Source: Fragilariopsis cylindrus CCMP1102
Taxonomy: Eukaryota; Bacillariophyta; Bacillariophyceae; Bacillariales; Bacillariaceae
Assembly: GCA_900095095.1 (NCBI GenBank)
Contig: FMBT01000314.1
Span: forward strand, 416,925-480,924
DNA length: 64,000 nucleotides
Direction: 5' to 3'
The notes beneath the pieces were generated by a model that worked only from the letters and a program-made list of their open reading frames with translations, searched no databases and was not told the origin of the DNA. Shown here in pieces: positions 1 to 10,745 of this stretch. A program made the translations under genes and the position numbers. Position 1 is the first letter of the stretch. Every line of letters starts with the position of its first letter.

Positions 1-705
1 CGTGACTCGCTGTGCGGCTGTGACTGCATTTTGTGTGCTGTCACGAATGGAACAGAAGATGGCGATGATGCGAAGGAAATTATTATTCATCGATTTTCTT
101 CTTTTTTGTTCGGGCGGGTGCAGCGGACAGACTTGCATGTTACTTTGAGAGGTATGTACATACCCTTGTATTCAAATCTTTGAGCATAAGTACTGTAGAC
201 TACTATCATACCTATCATACTCGCAATCATTAATGTACGTAAGGTATGATGATACTGATAATGCTAACGGTATGTGGCGTGACATCGAGCTCGGCGATCA
301 CTTCGCGCACCTCGTGCTTCATATTTTGTTTTTCAAAATTAAATTTCAATAAAACGCTTCGGTTAGAACAAAATATTTCATTTCGTGACTCTTTACCAGA
401 CTCAAATCAAATCCACCAGCCATACTTCACCTAGTTGTAGAGCTACCGTACGTGTACAAGGCGTACCGTAGTATTCTACTAGTACTTTTGTTCCTACCAG
501 AGACAAGATCTGAAACGGAAACAAAAAGATTGGACCGGTAGCCGAAAAAAGAAACGCACAATCGAGATAGAGTTCATTCTATTGTAAGGTGGAACATTAC
601 AACCCCCGTGAACGACACAAATACTGGCTCTCTGATAAAATATATTACACCAACAAATACTAGCAGTAACAACAACACCAACAGCAGCAAATACAAGCAA
701 TAACT
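1..705. other. intergenic, upstream of NPF-motif gene
   Basis: No supported gene. The short open frames here are low-complexity and show no domain. The stretch next to the start of the following gene is rich in AAC/AGC triplets, as expected of a 5' UTR in this sequence. Confidence 0.5.
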
Positions 706-2667
706 ATGAACGACTTTGCAAACATTCGAGTATGGGAAGGAGCGGATGCTACCAGTAACAACCCGATCTTGATCATTGAAGATGACAATGATGTGGACAA
801 TAATAATATCTATCATCAGACAGAAGAAAAGAAGAAAAGTAGTAGTAGCAGTAAGAAAAAGAAAAGAAGACGCCGTAAGAAGAAGGTATCAGAAGAAGAA
901 TCGTCCATTGCAGATTCTATGTTAAGTTCAATTTTAAGTGAAAGTGAACTTAGTAGTGATGATGATAGTAATATGAATAATCATGGAGCTGGTTATGGAG
1001 ATAATAGTAGGTTAACAACTTTATCTGAGGAAACGACAACGAACAATGATTATTATCATAACAACAACATTAACAATGATTTTTATGGTAACCGTAACAC
1101 TAGTAATAATAATTACAATGTCAGTCCCTCCTCCTTTTCCCCATCGAAGATGATGAGCAAGCAGCAAGAAAGATTTCCTCGTTTGGCCGAGAAGAATCGT
1201 CATATCGCTGCCACTCCCACCATCCTCCCCGCTGCTGCATCCGGTAACAAAAGTCGCTTGTCGGCTCGGCAACAGAAACGACAACAGGAATTGAAGGCAT
1301 TATATCCCTCTTCCGAAGATGAAGCTGAAGATAAAGCTGCCGTCGATAATGATAATGATAATGATAATGATGATGATGATGGTAGTAAGAATCCATTCAG
1401 TGCTAAAAATGAAGGAAAACAACAACAAGTTGTTGATACTGCCGATGATGACGGTAGTAGGAATCCATTTGGTAGTAACGATAATGATTACTCTTCATCT
1501 GATAATGAACAGTATGAACAAAGGAATCCATTTAAGGAAACAGCCAAAAACTCTGCATTGAATCCATTTGATGATAATAATGATGATAGTGATGCATCTT
1601 CTGCTGTAATTCCTCCTCCACGATCGACGTATCGTAATGAAGAAGTAGCAGCGGTAGCAGCAGCGAATCAAAAAGAAGTAGTTGTTGATGATGCCGACGA
1701 TGATGGTAGCAAGAATCCATTCAGTAGTGGTTGTGTTAGTGGAAAACAACAACAACGAGAGGCCGTTGTTGATGATGCCGACGATGATGGTAGCAAGAAT
1801 CCATTCAGTGGTGGTGGTGGTAGTGGAAATCAACAACAACGAGAGGCCGCTGTTTCTGCCAATACAAATCCATTTGCAGAAGCTAATGATGATATTGAAG
1901 AACACGACGAAGTTGATACTGATGAAGATGAAATGAGGACAGTTGTTTCCGAAGATTGTATCGAAACGACCCTTCAAGAAGACAGAGGAGTAGTGGAGAT
2001 CCGTTCCTTAGTCAAGTCCAGGAGTGATGTAGAGGAGGAAGAGAATGAAGAGGATGAAGAAGAAGAAGAAGAGGAGGAGGAAGAGGACGATGAAGAGGAC
2101 ATTATCGAGTCATCCAAACGTCTACTACGTTGTGTCGATCAACGTATGCAGTATCAGCAAAAGAAGGATGGTGTCCAATCACTCAAAGCAACGATTCAGC
2201 AAATGAAAACACAGGCTGAAGCTATGGCGGAACAATTGCGACGTGCAGTTGAAACTAAGTGTGATTTAGTTCTAGCACAAAATGAGATGGAACGCCGTCA
2301 CGAGCAAGATCAGATTGCCAAAGAAGGTGAAGTTAAGGACTTACGTATGTACATCCAAGAAATATTAGAAACACAGGCAAAATCTGAATTAAATTTCATG
2401 AATGAGATTTCATCTTTGGCCAACAAATTAGATGGTAATCAACGGAAACATAAAAAGTTAACCCAAGAAAGAGATAATGAAATTTCTAAACTAGAATCGA
2501 AGATCGATTCAATGAAAGTTGGTTCAGTCCGAGATAACTCATCTCGTAGGGCTTTCCGGAATAGATTCAGTGACGGTGGTTCTACCTCTTCAAGTGTGGG
2601 AGGTTGCAGTTATTCTTCAGGCCGATCTGGTCGATCCCGTAGTAGGAATATCCATCCAGCTGAGTAG
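706..2667 (+). CDS. NPF-repeat, acidic coiled-coil protein
   Basis: Single-exon 653-residue protein of unknown function. The N-terminal third is Lys/Arg-rich then Asn/Ser-rich. Between residues about 229 and 395 it has seven Asn-Pro-Phe (NPF) tripeptides, most in an Asp-Asp-Gly-Ser-(Lys/Arg)-Asn-Pro-Phe context, so the segment grew by internal duplication (compare 1690-1725 with 1774-1809). A Glu/Asp-only block follows, then about 150 residues of strongly predicted coiled coil (Glu/Gln/Lys heptads), and a Ser/Gly/Arg tail. NPF tripeptides are the established ligand of EH domains (Eps15, EHD, Pan1). Together with a coiled coil they suggest an endocytic or trafficking scaffold; this is inference. 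The start is the first ATG of the frame, after an AAC/AGC-rich leader. The stop is TAG with TAA immediately after. Confidence 0.75.
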   Translation: MNDFANIRVWEGADATSNNPILIIEDDNDVDNNNIYHQTEEKKKSSSSSKKKKRRRRKKKVSEEESSIADSMLSSILSESELSSDDDSNMNNHGAGYGDNSRLTTLSEETTTNNDYYHNNNINNDFYGNRNTSNNNYNVSPSSFSPSKMMSKQQERFPRLAEKNRHIAATPTILPAAASGNKSRLSARQQKRQQELKALYPSSEDEAEDKAAVDNDNDNDNDDDDGSKNPFSAKNEGKQQQVVDTADDDGSRNPFGSNDNDYSSSDNEQYEQRNPFKETAKNSALNPFDDNNDDSDASSAVIPPPRSTYRNEEVAAVAAANQKEVVVDDADDDGSKNPFSSGCVSGKQQQREAVVDDADDDGSKNPFSGGGGSGNQQQREAAVSANTNPFAEANDDIEEHDEVDTDEDEMRTVVSEDCIETTLQEDRGVVEIRSLVKSRSDVEEEENEEDEEEEEEEEEEDDEEDIIESSKRLLRCVDQRMQYQQKKDGVQSLKATIQQMKTQAEAMAEQLRRAVETKCDLVLAQNEMERRHEQDQIAKEGEVKDLRMYIQEILETQAKSELNFMNEISSLANKLDGNQRKHKKLTQERDNEISKLESKIDSMKVGSVRDNSSRRAFRNRFSDGGSTSSSVGGCSYSSGRSGRSRSRNIHPAE

Positions 2668-2885
2668 TAAATAAGGCAGTCAAGATAAAAAATTAAAAAT
2701 AAATTATGGGGTACCCCAGTTACCGTGTGATTCACAACGTAATATTGGCGATAAAACATACTATGAGACTCTTAGAATGATAAGTAGCTGTTGACAACAG
2801 CCTCAAAAGTTATCTTTATACGTAATATTGAACTACATTTATATATTAATATCCCTTCTTTCTCTTTTTGACCTACTAGTACCTT
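2668..2885. other. 3' flank of NPF gene
   Basis: AT-rich, no ORF with domain content. It probably holds the 3' UTR of the preceding gene before the dispersed repeat begins. Confidence 0.4.
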
Positions 2886-3243
2886 TAATCGAATCTCATT
2901 CACATTCACATACGGTACGAAGACGACGTGTCGTGTACTGTATATCTATGCACCACGAACGAACGAACGACGTACATTTTCCCCATCGCATCGCTTCGCC
3001 TCTCCTCAACTCGATCAATTGTTTCGTCAATCACTTCTTGTTTTTCCGATTGCGTACCGTATACAGGGTATGTTGTTGTTTTAGGATACTTTACGTAATG
3101 ATGGTATACATACACGTGCACGTGCTATACTGTACTGTACTGCATACCAACCAACGTATACTCGTCGCATCTCTCGATCCGTTCATTATTTTCACCACAT
3201 CTATTTCTTTCTTTCTTTCTTACTTTATATATTTGTCTTTGTG
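2886..3243 (+). repeat. dispersed noncoding repeat, copy 1
   Basis: First of three copies of a roughly 360-400 bp repeat. Shared landmarks, in order: tgcaccacgaacgaacg, gacgtacattttccccat, a ttccgattgcgta block, tgttgttttaggatacttta, a (gta)ctgtactgtactgcat run, accaaccaacgtatactcgt, and a pyrimidine tail ending tgtctttgtgc. The other copies are at 5697-6120 (same strand) and 13470-13865 (opposite strand). The copies differ by indels in microsatellite tracts. No conserved reading frame spans the three, so it looks like a non-autonomous element. This copy ends immediately at the stop of the minus-strand gene beside it. Confidence 0.75.
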
Positions 3244-3945
3244 CTAGCATGTCTTGGAATTTGCTTCATCGTTGATCAGGCCTTCCACTCTGCTATCGAA
3301 ATACTTTGAATTGCGTCGTTGATAGACAGTGACCGCAACCACAACAAGTGCAACAGCAGCGGCCAATATGACAAAATTCATCGGCGAAGACGCCACTTGC
3401 AATTCATTGTTTCCGTTTGCTGCCGTGGAAAGGCTGCTAAAGTAATTGCTGCTTCCTTGAACTCCACACTTTTGCATCAGACAGTCCAATGCATCCTGAT
3501 ACTTTTGACTTCCCGATGCTTGTTGCTTGTACGCAATCAAAGCCTGGGCATTGATTGCATCACATACTACATCTTGAATGGCATCGCAACCTCCTGCACT
3601 TTCAATGTAGCTTGCAAACGCCCACTGGCATACGCACCAGTTTTGAATCTGACAGTTTAGACTCTGATCTTCGTGGCATGGCATTTCCGAGCTGCACCAG
3701 TTGCTTTGACCTGTCACTGAACAAAAGTCTCCGCCAGTAGTACTCGCCATGTCAATGCAAATGTGATGCGAGCCTTCATCATCGTTTTGATCGACACAAT
3801 ATCCATTGCGCGTGTATCCTGTCAAGGCCGTACCATCCGAACTGCACGACGAAAGCTGACTGCCGAAGATGTTCTTGTAATCTGCAGCATTGCCAGCCGG
3901 CAAAGCGACCAATGCCAAAGCAGATAAAATCGTAACAGATTTCAT
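3244..3945 (-). CDS. secreted, membrane-anchored DUF2237-like protein
   Basis: A 233-residue protein with a clear signal peptide (residues 1-20, ending Gly-Asn-Ala). About 135 residues of a Cys-rich domain follow, then a single transmembrane helix near residues 188-209 and a short basic cytosolic tail. The core pattern, with N-(I/V)-(F/L)-G near the start, C-S-x-D, T-G-(Y/F)-x-R-x-G-x-C, a D-x-G-x-H-x-x-C block and a W-C-x-C segment before an Ala-rich helix, resembles the DUF2237 family by recall. Bacterial DUF2237 proteins are usually soluble and around 110-130 residues, so the signal peptide, extra cysteines and membrane anchor would be additions here. The molecular function of the family is not known to me. 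Single exon; the ATG is placed by the signal peptide. Confidence 0.65.
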   Translation of the reverse strand: MKSVTILSALALVALPAGNAADYKNIFGSQLSSCSSDGTALTGYTRNGYCVDQNDDEGSHHICIDMASTTGGDFCSVTGQSNWCSSEMPCHEDQSLNCQIQNWCVCQWAFASYIESAGGCDAIQDVVCDAINAQALIAYKQQASGSQKYQDALDCLMQKCGVQGSSNYFSSLSTAANGNNELQVASSPMNFVILAAAVALVVVAVTVYQRRNSKYFDSRVEGLINDEANSKTC

Positions 3946-4798
3946 CTTGAGTACTAGAGTTATTAATGATACTACTGTTCCGTCTGAAGTTTTTGTTTCG
4001 GCATTAGTGTACCCTGCAGCAACTTAGGATCCTAGTCTTCAAAATAAGAGTATTGTGAATTCTGGATGACGTGTCAATCAATCATCTCATTATTCTTTTC
4101 TCCACATCCACGCAAGAAGCCATCAACATCAGCCGCGGTAATAATCAAACGATTCGTGACTCAAGGAAACGAGAAAGTGACTATTGAAGTCTTTATCAGC
4201 TCATCATGATTGTATCGCACTTACATTTTCTACCAGAAAGTAGACCACATTTGTTCTTTTTGCTAACGTAGACATGTTCATTTTCAAGATGAGGAGGTCC
4301 GTCGGTATCCTTTCGTATCAAAAACAGCATTCAAGTTTAATAGCCAAGTCCTTTTAGAAGTTGGCAGAGGCCAGAGGCATAGATGATGAACCGTTATTTT
4401 TTACAGTGAGTCTTCTGGGATTGACCATTGAACGTGTTAATACACGCGCTAAATTTTTAACCGATAGCGCGCGGTCAACAAGCGTTGCACGGAGGAAGTA
4501 GTACAGTGCTGTAATATGTTCGATTCAGTCGTGTGATTTTTTGTTGTTGTGCGTGTGTGAAACGATGTGCTGGTGGTGAAGAAAGAATATATCATCGTCG
4601 CAATATTTTTTATTTTTTGTCGTACAAGTTGAAATACATGGTGTATCGATGGGAACAGTGATAGATTCTCGCAACGAATAAAAAAGAAGGAGAACGGTAT
4701 CCGAAACGAAAAAAGGGCAATCCCACATTCCCATCGATGCTTTCGGTCGTAGCAAAGACAATATTAGCGTCGATTTTGAATAATACTTTTCGCGTGGA
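3946..4798. other. intergenic
   Basis: No supported gene. The only long frame overlaps the next gene antisense and has no domain. A palindrome-like gcgctaaa...tagcgcgcgg block lies near 4447-4473. I see nothing else. Confidence 0.4.
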
Positions 4799-5371
4799 AT
4801 GAACCTGCCGTCTACTGTGTCCACTCTACTCGTGTCGATCTCGTTCTGGAAGACGATTGGCAAGAATCCAAAGTTTATGGTTCCAATGACTACCGCGGCA
4901 TTTTCGACTGCTACTGCTACGACGACAGCTAATAGTACCGTTCGAGTGAAGGGATCGGGAGTGGAGAGTGTGAACACACACTATGAATGGACTCCCGCCA
5001 CTGTCATTCCTCCTGGATTTGAAACCGTCTGCGTACAGAACCGTTGGGGAGTCGAGAGTACTTGGAAAATGCTCAATAATGGAAAACCGTGGTTGCGAGC
5101 CTCGAACGATGCCTACATCTATTTAAATTCCGCCGATGGCCAGTGGTGGATCGACAAGCCCGACGGAGACGGAGTATACGTTGCTCCGAAGGAGGATCAA
5201 GCAGCACCACAACAAGGGGATGCTACTAGTAGTAGTAGTAGCTGCGGCGGTACTGGAGAGGCCTCTCACGCTGTACCTCCTGCGACAGGATGGAGAGCGT
5301 TGTCACCATTGTATGATCCAGCACCTTTGGTCGAGCTTATCGAGAACAGCAATATAAATAATGATATATAG
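4799..5371 (+). CDS. small unknown protein with WWID motif
   Basis: A 190-residue single-exon ORF, function not recognised. After a Thr/Ala-rich N-terminus (residues 1-55) comes a compact conserved-looking segment: a Gly-Phe-Glu-Thr-Val-Cys turn, W-x-x-x-N-x-x-P-W-L-R, Tyr-Ile-Tyr-Leu-Asn, then Gln-Trp-Trp-Ile-Asp-Lys-Pro-x-Gly-x-Gly-Val-Tyr. A Ser run and a C-terminal Gly-Trp-Arg-Ala-Leu segment follow. The Trp-rich block has the look of a small beta domain, possibly a carbohydrate or protein-binding module, but I cannot name a family. An internal ATG at residue 27 is an alternative start. The frame is supported by compositional structure rather than by homology. Confidence 0.5.
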   Translation: MNLPSTVSTLLVSISFWKTIGKNPKFMVPMTTAAFSTATATTTANSTVRVKGSGVESVNTHYEWTPATVIPPGFETVCVQNRWGVESTWKMLNNGKPWLRASNDAYIYLNSADGQWWIDKPDGDGVYVAPKEDQAAPQQGDATSSSSSCGGTGEASHAVPPATGWRALSPLYDPAPLVELIENSNINNDI

Positions 5372-5696
5372 AGTTGATACTAAATTCATTTCCGAAGTCA
5401 TGCTCTAGGCCGTCATACTCTGTCTCCGTGAATAATGCATTTCGCTCTAAAGTATGAATGTTGATTTTTGTGCCATATTTCGGAAATCGTCTTGTTTCAT
5501 TTGTGATACCTAGTTTTAAGAAGCTGATTAGTGTCTAAGTTCGAACACAGTTTTGTTTCAGACAATATAGAGACGCAGCAAACCAATAATTGAATAAATC
5601 ATAAATGTGAATGCTCTCTATGCTACAAGTTATTTATATCGAATTTTTTAGAATCGAGTTTTATCTCGCAATCTTCCTATGACTTCTTTAACTGAG
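5372..5696. other. intergenic
   Basis: AT-rich 3' flank of the small WWID gene; nothing recognisable. Confidence 0.4.
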
Positions 5697-6120
5697 CTAT
5701 CGAATCACATCCACATCCACATTCACATACGGTACGACGACGACGTGTCGTGTACTGTACATCTATCTATGCACCAGGAACAAACGAACGACGTACATTT
5801 TCCCCATGGCTTTTCCCCATCGCTTCGTTTCTCCTCTCCTCAACTCGATCAACTAATTGTTCGTCCATCACATCTTGTTTTTTTCCGATTGCGTACTATA
5901 TACAGGTATGTTGTTGTTTTAGGATACTTTATGTAATGATGGTATACACGTGCACATGCACGTACTATATTGTACTGTACTGTACTGTACTGCATACCAA
6001 CCAACGTGTACTCGTCGCATCTTGATCCGTTCATTGTTTTCACGTTTGTTTGTTTGTTTGTTTGTTTGTTTGTTTGTTTGTTTGTTTCTTACTCTATCTA
6101 TCTGTCTTTGTGCGTGCGTG
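5697..6120 (+). repeat. dispersed noncoding repeat, copy 2
   Basis: Second copy of the repeat described at 2886-3243, same orientation. It shares acggtacgacgacgacgtgt, gacgtacattttccccat, tgttgttttaggatacttta and accaaccaacgtgtactcgt in the same order. Differences are mostly indels, including a duplicated ttttccccat and an expanded (gttt)n run of about 11 units at 6043-6087. Confidence 0.75.
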
Positions 6121-7670
6121 CGTGCATGCATGCATGCATTTATACATTATCAATTCAATATTTATTTTTCTTCAAGAATGATTATTATCTCACTCTGTCA
6201 TTTCCGCAATTAATAAATACATTCTATATATTAAATCATATTATATCATCATGCTAAATATTGATCGATCGATCATGGGTAGTTTCTTTCTTCTTATATT
6301 CAATTATACTGCATCTTACGATAAAGGGGGGAAGAGGGGTGGTACTAGCAACAAGTACAGTGGTAGTGGGATTGATTGATTCGAGTTATAATGTACTGCA
6401 ATGGTGTAAACCCGGACCGTTACTGTTGCTGCTGCTGCTCCTGCTGCTGATATTACCTGTGATCGACTTCTATCTTCAATTCAATTCAATTCAATTCAAT
6501 TCAATTCAACTCAACTCAACTCAAATCGTTTCAACTCAGCAAGCGACAGCACAATAACTCAATCGCCTTCCATGTCATTAGTTTATATCAGCAAACCGCA
6601 AACACAACAACAAAAGCTTTTCCCATCCCACTCCACTCCCATCCCCTCTAGCACATTTGATTTTATTATCATGATTTTTTACATGTTTTACTGTAGGCCA
6701 ATTTTTCTTTTTCAATTTCTTCACCTTCATTGGCGGTTAATAAAATGTACCCAATGATTAGTATCGGTGATGTTGCCATTAGTATACGTGATAATGCATA
6801 TCCATATTCATATATTGTATCAAAATCGATATCGATATCGATACCAAAAACAACAACCATCGTACTACCGTAACTTCACTTAATTTAAATTGTGTCTGCC
6901 CGATGCCGATGAACATCATCTGAACATCCGTCAATCCATCATGTCGTCTGTTCTCAGTTGGGTGTTGCGCGAGAATATAAAATAAATATGCGTGTTTTCG
7001 TGAATTTTTCGTGCGGGATTAAAATCGTAGATCTTCTACGACTTAGGGTCAAAATTTCCCTTTCAGATCGATCGATCGATTGATTCGAACGAGTCTAAGA
7101 ACGAGTTTGTCAGATTTTCCAAGACCTCAGCCTTTTTTCATAGTCATACGGTACTGTAGGTCATTATTTTACATTGCCATACAAGACACGTGATATGCCC
7201 TTACCCATATTATTATGTATAAATTCCTACTAAAAAGGAGAATTTCCTTATACCGCATGCAATCCAGCGCGATGAAACACAGCACCACTGCCTGTTCAAA
7301 CAAAAAGCAACACAAGACACGTGATATGCCCTTACCCTTAAATCCCTAAAAATGAGAATTTCCCTTACCAGAACATTTTTTAATTCTAAGATTAGACACC
7401 GCATGCAATCCAGCGCGATGAAAAACCTGGTAATGGATCTTTTTTTTAACATATATGATCACATCACAACAACTGTTACAGCCTACAACAAACACATCTT
7501 TGCTACTTTATCACAAACTAATCAAACAAAAAGCGAATATTGATTAAAACAATCGTGTTTATGTGTGACGAACATTTTATTACCGGCATGGACAAGAAGA
7601 AGAAATCGAAGAGAACTACAAATACACACATAAAAAAATACACAGTGTTCGTAAAAGAGAAAGCAACAAA
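6121..7670. other. repeat-rich intergenic region
   Basis: No supported gene. Holds gtgc/atgc tetranucleotide runs (6113-6140), Asn/Leu-encoding trinucleotides, an (attca)n run (6477-6512), an (atcgat)n run near 6824-6843 and the direct repeat at 7180-7420. Open frames here are translated microsatellites. Confidence 0.5.
7180..7420 (+). repeat. imperfect direct repeat, two units
   Basis: Two units about 133 bp apart. Each starts acacgtgatatgccctta and then has a short AT-rich stretch with gagaatttccctta. Each ends ccgcatgcaatccagcgcga followed by tgaaa. They are separated by a spacer that differs between them. No coding content; a local tandem duplication with later indels. Confidence 0.7.
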
Positions 7671-7876
7671 ATGAATAGCACCAAACAACAACAGCAACAA
7701 CAACTCGTCCATCACTCCTTATTCCGGTAATCCAACAACAGAATGAGGATGATGATATCAAAGCAGCAAAAGCTGCTAGAATCGAATTATTCGGATTATT
7801 AAAATCTGGTGATATTAAACTTGTCACCGTTTCGGAGAATGATAAGAAGAAGAACAGGAAGAAGACGAATAGTAAG

Positions 7877-9073
7877 ATGAAATCTTATAAACCACCACCA
7901 CCACCACCACCATGCTCACCATCACCGAGAAGAACGAGAAGAAAATCATGTATGTTAGTAGGATCAACACCACGAATATCACCATGCTCCTCACCATCAC
8001 CGAGAAGAAAATCGGTTTTAGTAGGATCAACTGCGCCACACACACCATGCTCCTCACTATCACCGAGAAGAAAATCATTTTTAGTAGGATCAACACAGCC
8101 ACACACACCATGCTCACTATCACTGAGAAGAAAATCTACTATTACTGGTAGTAGCAAGAATAAAAATAAGATGACGACAAAGACGACGATAACGACGACA
8201 ACGACGACACCGAAACGACGAGAAAATAGTAGGAAGAAAGTAGTAGTAGATAAAGATCAAAGTAATAACCCATCTCTATCATCACTACTAACGTCTTTAG
8301 AATCAAAGAACCCTGCTGCTGCTGCTGCTGCTGACGGTAATAACGAGAACAATGAGGATGATAATAATACATTCTTTCAGGATGCGCATAGTTCAATGGG
8401 TGATTTCTATGCTGTTAGTGGTAAGGATTTTGATGATCAAAGTACAATTGGTTGGATTCATGGTCCACAAAGTAAAAGCCACGAAGAAGAAGAAGATCAT
8501 ACTATTAGTACTGCTACTGCTGGATCATCAAAGTCTGGTAGTTCTAGTAGTAATAGAAGGTCATTGAATAATTCCAGTCCAAAAGCATTAAGTAAACGAA
8601 GCGGAAATAATGGAACACTACCATCGTCGTCGTTGTATTTGAATTACAATCATGAAGAATCATTTGGAATGTCAGGGTTGTCTGTTTTGAATGGCAATTC
8701 CTCCGCTGAATGTAGTGGTAGAAATCAAAAACTGAGTAAAGTAGGTGGAGACAAGAAGAGAAACATCACGCCACCAAGAACTACACCCACACAACGAGAT
8801 AAAACTCGTGTCAAACTCATTCCAACAAATTCAGGTGATGATTCATTCTTCTTAACAACAACACCCATACGAGAAAGAAGAGGTAGATTAGTCTCAACAC
8901 CCTCATCATCGAGTAAAAACTCCAATAACTCATCATCAAGTAAAAATAGTAGTAGTAGTAGTAGTGAACAAAAAATGATGATGAAAATCAAAACATCCCC
9001 TCAAATACTAGCACCTACCTTAACAACAACAACAACCGCATCATCTTCTACTGATGTTATACCATCATCATCG

Positions 9074-9106
<33 letters not shown>

Positions 9107-10360
9107 AGACATCAAAACAACTCAAGTAGTAGTAGAAGAGCAAAAAAACTTTTGGCGATGAAGACAATGATACTACGATCATCAAATTCAAGTTCAAAAT
9201 CAAAATCAAAATCAAAGTCAACAAAAGCTGAATCAATGGCAGCAAAAAGACCACCATCCTCGTCATTATCCTCAAAGAAGTCTCGTTCAAAGTCTTGTTC
9301 AGAATTGGCAGTACACTTACCATCACCTAGTAGTGGGAATAGAATGAACAAAAATATCAACAGTAGTAGTTTCAGTAATGATATGGTATCGTCAATGAGA
9401 AATTTTGTTAATCTAAGAGAAGATGATGATACTACCGAAGAATTTTTGTTTGACAATATTGCTACTGATGATAATGATATTGACGAAGATGATATTGAGG
9501 AAGATGATATTTACGAAGACGATTATAATGACGATTACTCAACAGAATTAGAGGATAATACTAGTACCATCACAGTGGCTGATCGAAATAAGAACGGCTG
9601 CGGCGGTAGCGACTTGTCCGTGGGGGACAATCATGATCATGAGAATAATAATCATCACTCCTTCTCCTCGAATAAGGACAAGGAAGAGCGAGATCAACAA
9701 CAACAACAACAACAACAACACATTAATGCCACACAATCAAGTAAAAGAAAACACAGAAAAACTGGTGCCGGTAAAGTTCTGGATGTTCGTACACAAGAAG
9801 AATATACTGGATTCTTCTTAGCAGGTTCTACTAGTGATAGTAACGGTATTCCTGAAAATACAACGATTAAACATGGATATGGTACAACAAAGTATACAGA
9901 TGGACGGACATTTGAAGGTTTATACAATGAAGGTATAATGATGGAAGGTAAAATGACCTATATTCATCCTAATAATGGTCATAATAAAAAAGACTCAGAT
10001 AATTTAAAATCAAAAACATCAACATATATTGGTAAATTTGATAAATATGGTTTAAAATATGGTCGTGGAATATATACAGAAGTTTCAAATTCGAATCCTA
10101 ATAATTCGAATGATAATGATGTTACGACAACAACAACAACAACAACAACGTATTGTTGTAATTTCTTAGATGATGAATTGGATGGTTCAGGTGTTGTTAT
10201 GTATTCAATTGTTAATAATGATAATAATGCATTTTGCTGTAGTAGCCAATTTTTTGGACATTGGAAGAATGGTGTACGACACGGACCCGGTAAAGAAATT
10301 ACACAAGATGGTAAAATCCGTAGAGAAGGGGTATGGAAGGATGGTCAATTTGTTGTTTAG
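7877..10360 (+). CDS. MORN-repeat protein with basic phosphosite repeats
   Basis: At least 827 residues. The N-terminus carries four tandem repeats of about 20 residues, each with Pro-Cys-Ser, an Arg-Arg-(Lys)-Ser site and Leu-Val-Gly-Ser-Thr. A long Ser/Thr/Asn/Gln low-complexity middle and an Asp/Glu block (around residues 525-555) follow. The last 190 residues hold four to five MORN-type motifs: His-Gly-Tyr-Gly...Tyr-x-Asp-Gly-Arg-x-Phe-Glu-Gly, Tyr-Ile-Gly-Lys-Phe, and a final His-Gly-Pro-Gly-Lys...Gly-Val-Trp-Lys-Asp-Gly. MORN repeats form beta-hairpin scaffolds, often membrane-associated. The start is uncertain. The frame is open back to 7679 and reads protein-like (Ala-Lys-Ala-Ala-Arg-Ile-Glu-Leu-Phe...) before the first in-frame ATG. 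An ATG at 7671 lies in another frame, so an N-terminal extension is probably hidden by a short intron or an indel. Confidence 0.75.
7912..8155 (+). repeat. intragenic 60-66 bp tandem repeat, four units
   Basis: Four in-frame units encode the Pro-Cys-Ser-x-Ser-(Pro/Leu)-Arg-Arg-Lys-Ser-x-x-Val-Gly-Ser-Thr repeat of the MORN protein. At DNA level each unit contains accatgctc...ccgagaagaaaatc...ttagtaggatcaac. The first unit has a small insertion (an extra Arg-Thr); the last is shortened and diverged. Confidence 0.8.
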
Positions 10361-10745
10361 AATAAAGTGGGGGGGGGGGGGAGAGACAGATCAAGTAATG
10401 TAAGAGTCAAGCAAGCACGAGGCAGGCATGCACGCAGCAAGGCAGCAACAGTTTATTCAAGAGGAAACTTTGTATTCTATAGCAATACTACTGTAGCGTT
10501 ATTTTTCATTATATTATATATATTTAAGTTAGTCTTCTTTTTTTAATCTTATAATCCAAATTTTCTTTTTCATTCTTATATGCAACGTTACTTTTGTGCC
10601 GTACAATACTTATGTGTTCATCACCCACCACCACGACCATTCGATCAATCGCGATTCGTCCGTCTACCTCATTTACCAATCTCACAATATTGATCGTTAC
10701 CAATGATTTACAACTAAGCATTTCTTTACTTTACATTTTATAGCA
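10361..10745. other. intergenic between convergent genes
   Basis: Holds a G13 run at 10369-10381 just past the MORN gene stop, then AT-rich sequence. No gene seen. The flanking genes converge here. Confidence 0.5.

Noticed and set aside
6261-6557. 98-codon ORF after the second dispersed repeat
   Set aside because: Composed of translated (ctg)n and (attca)n microsatellites; no domain.
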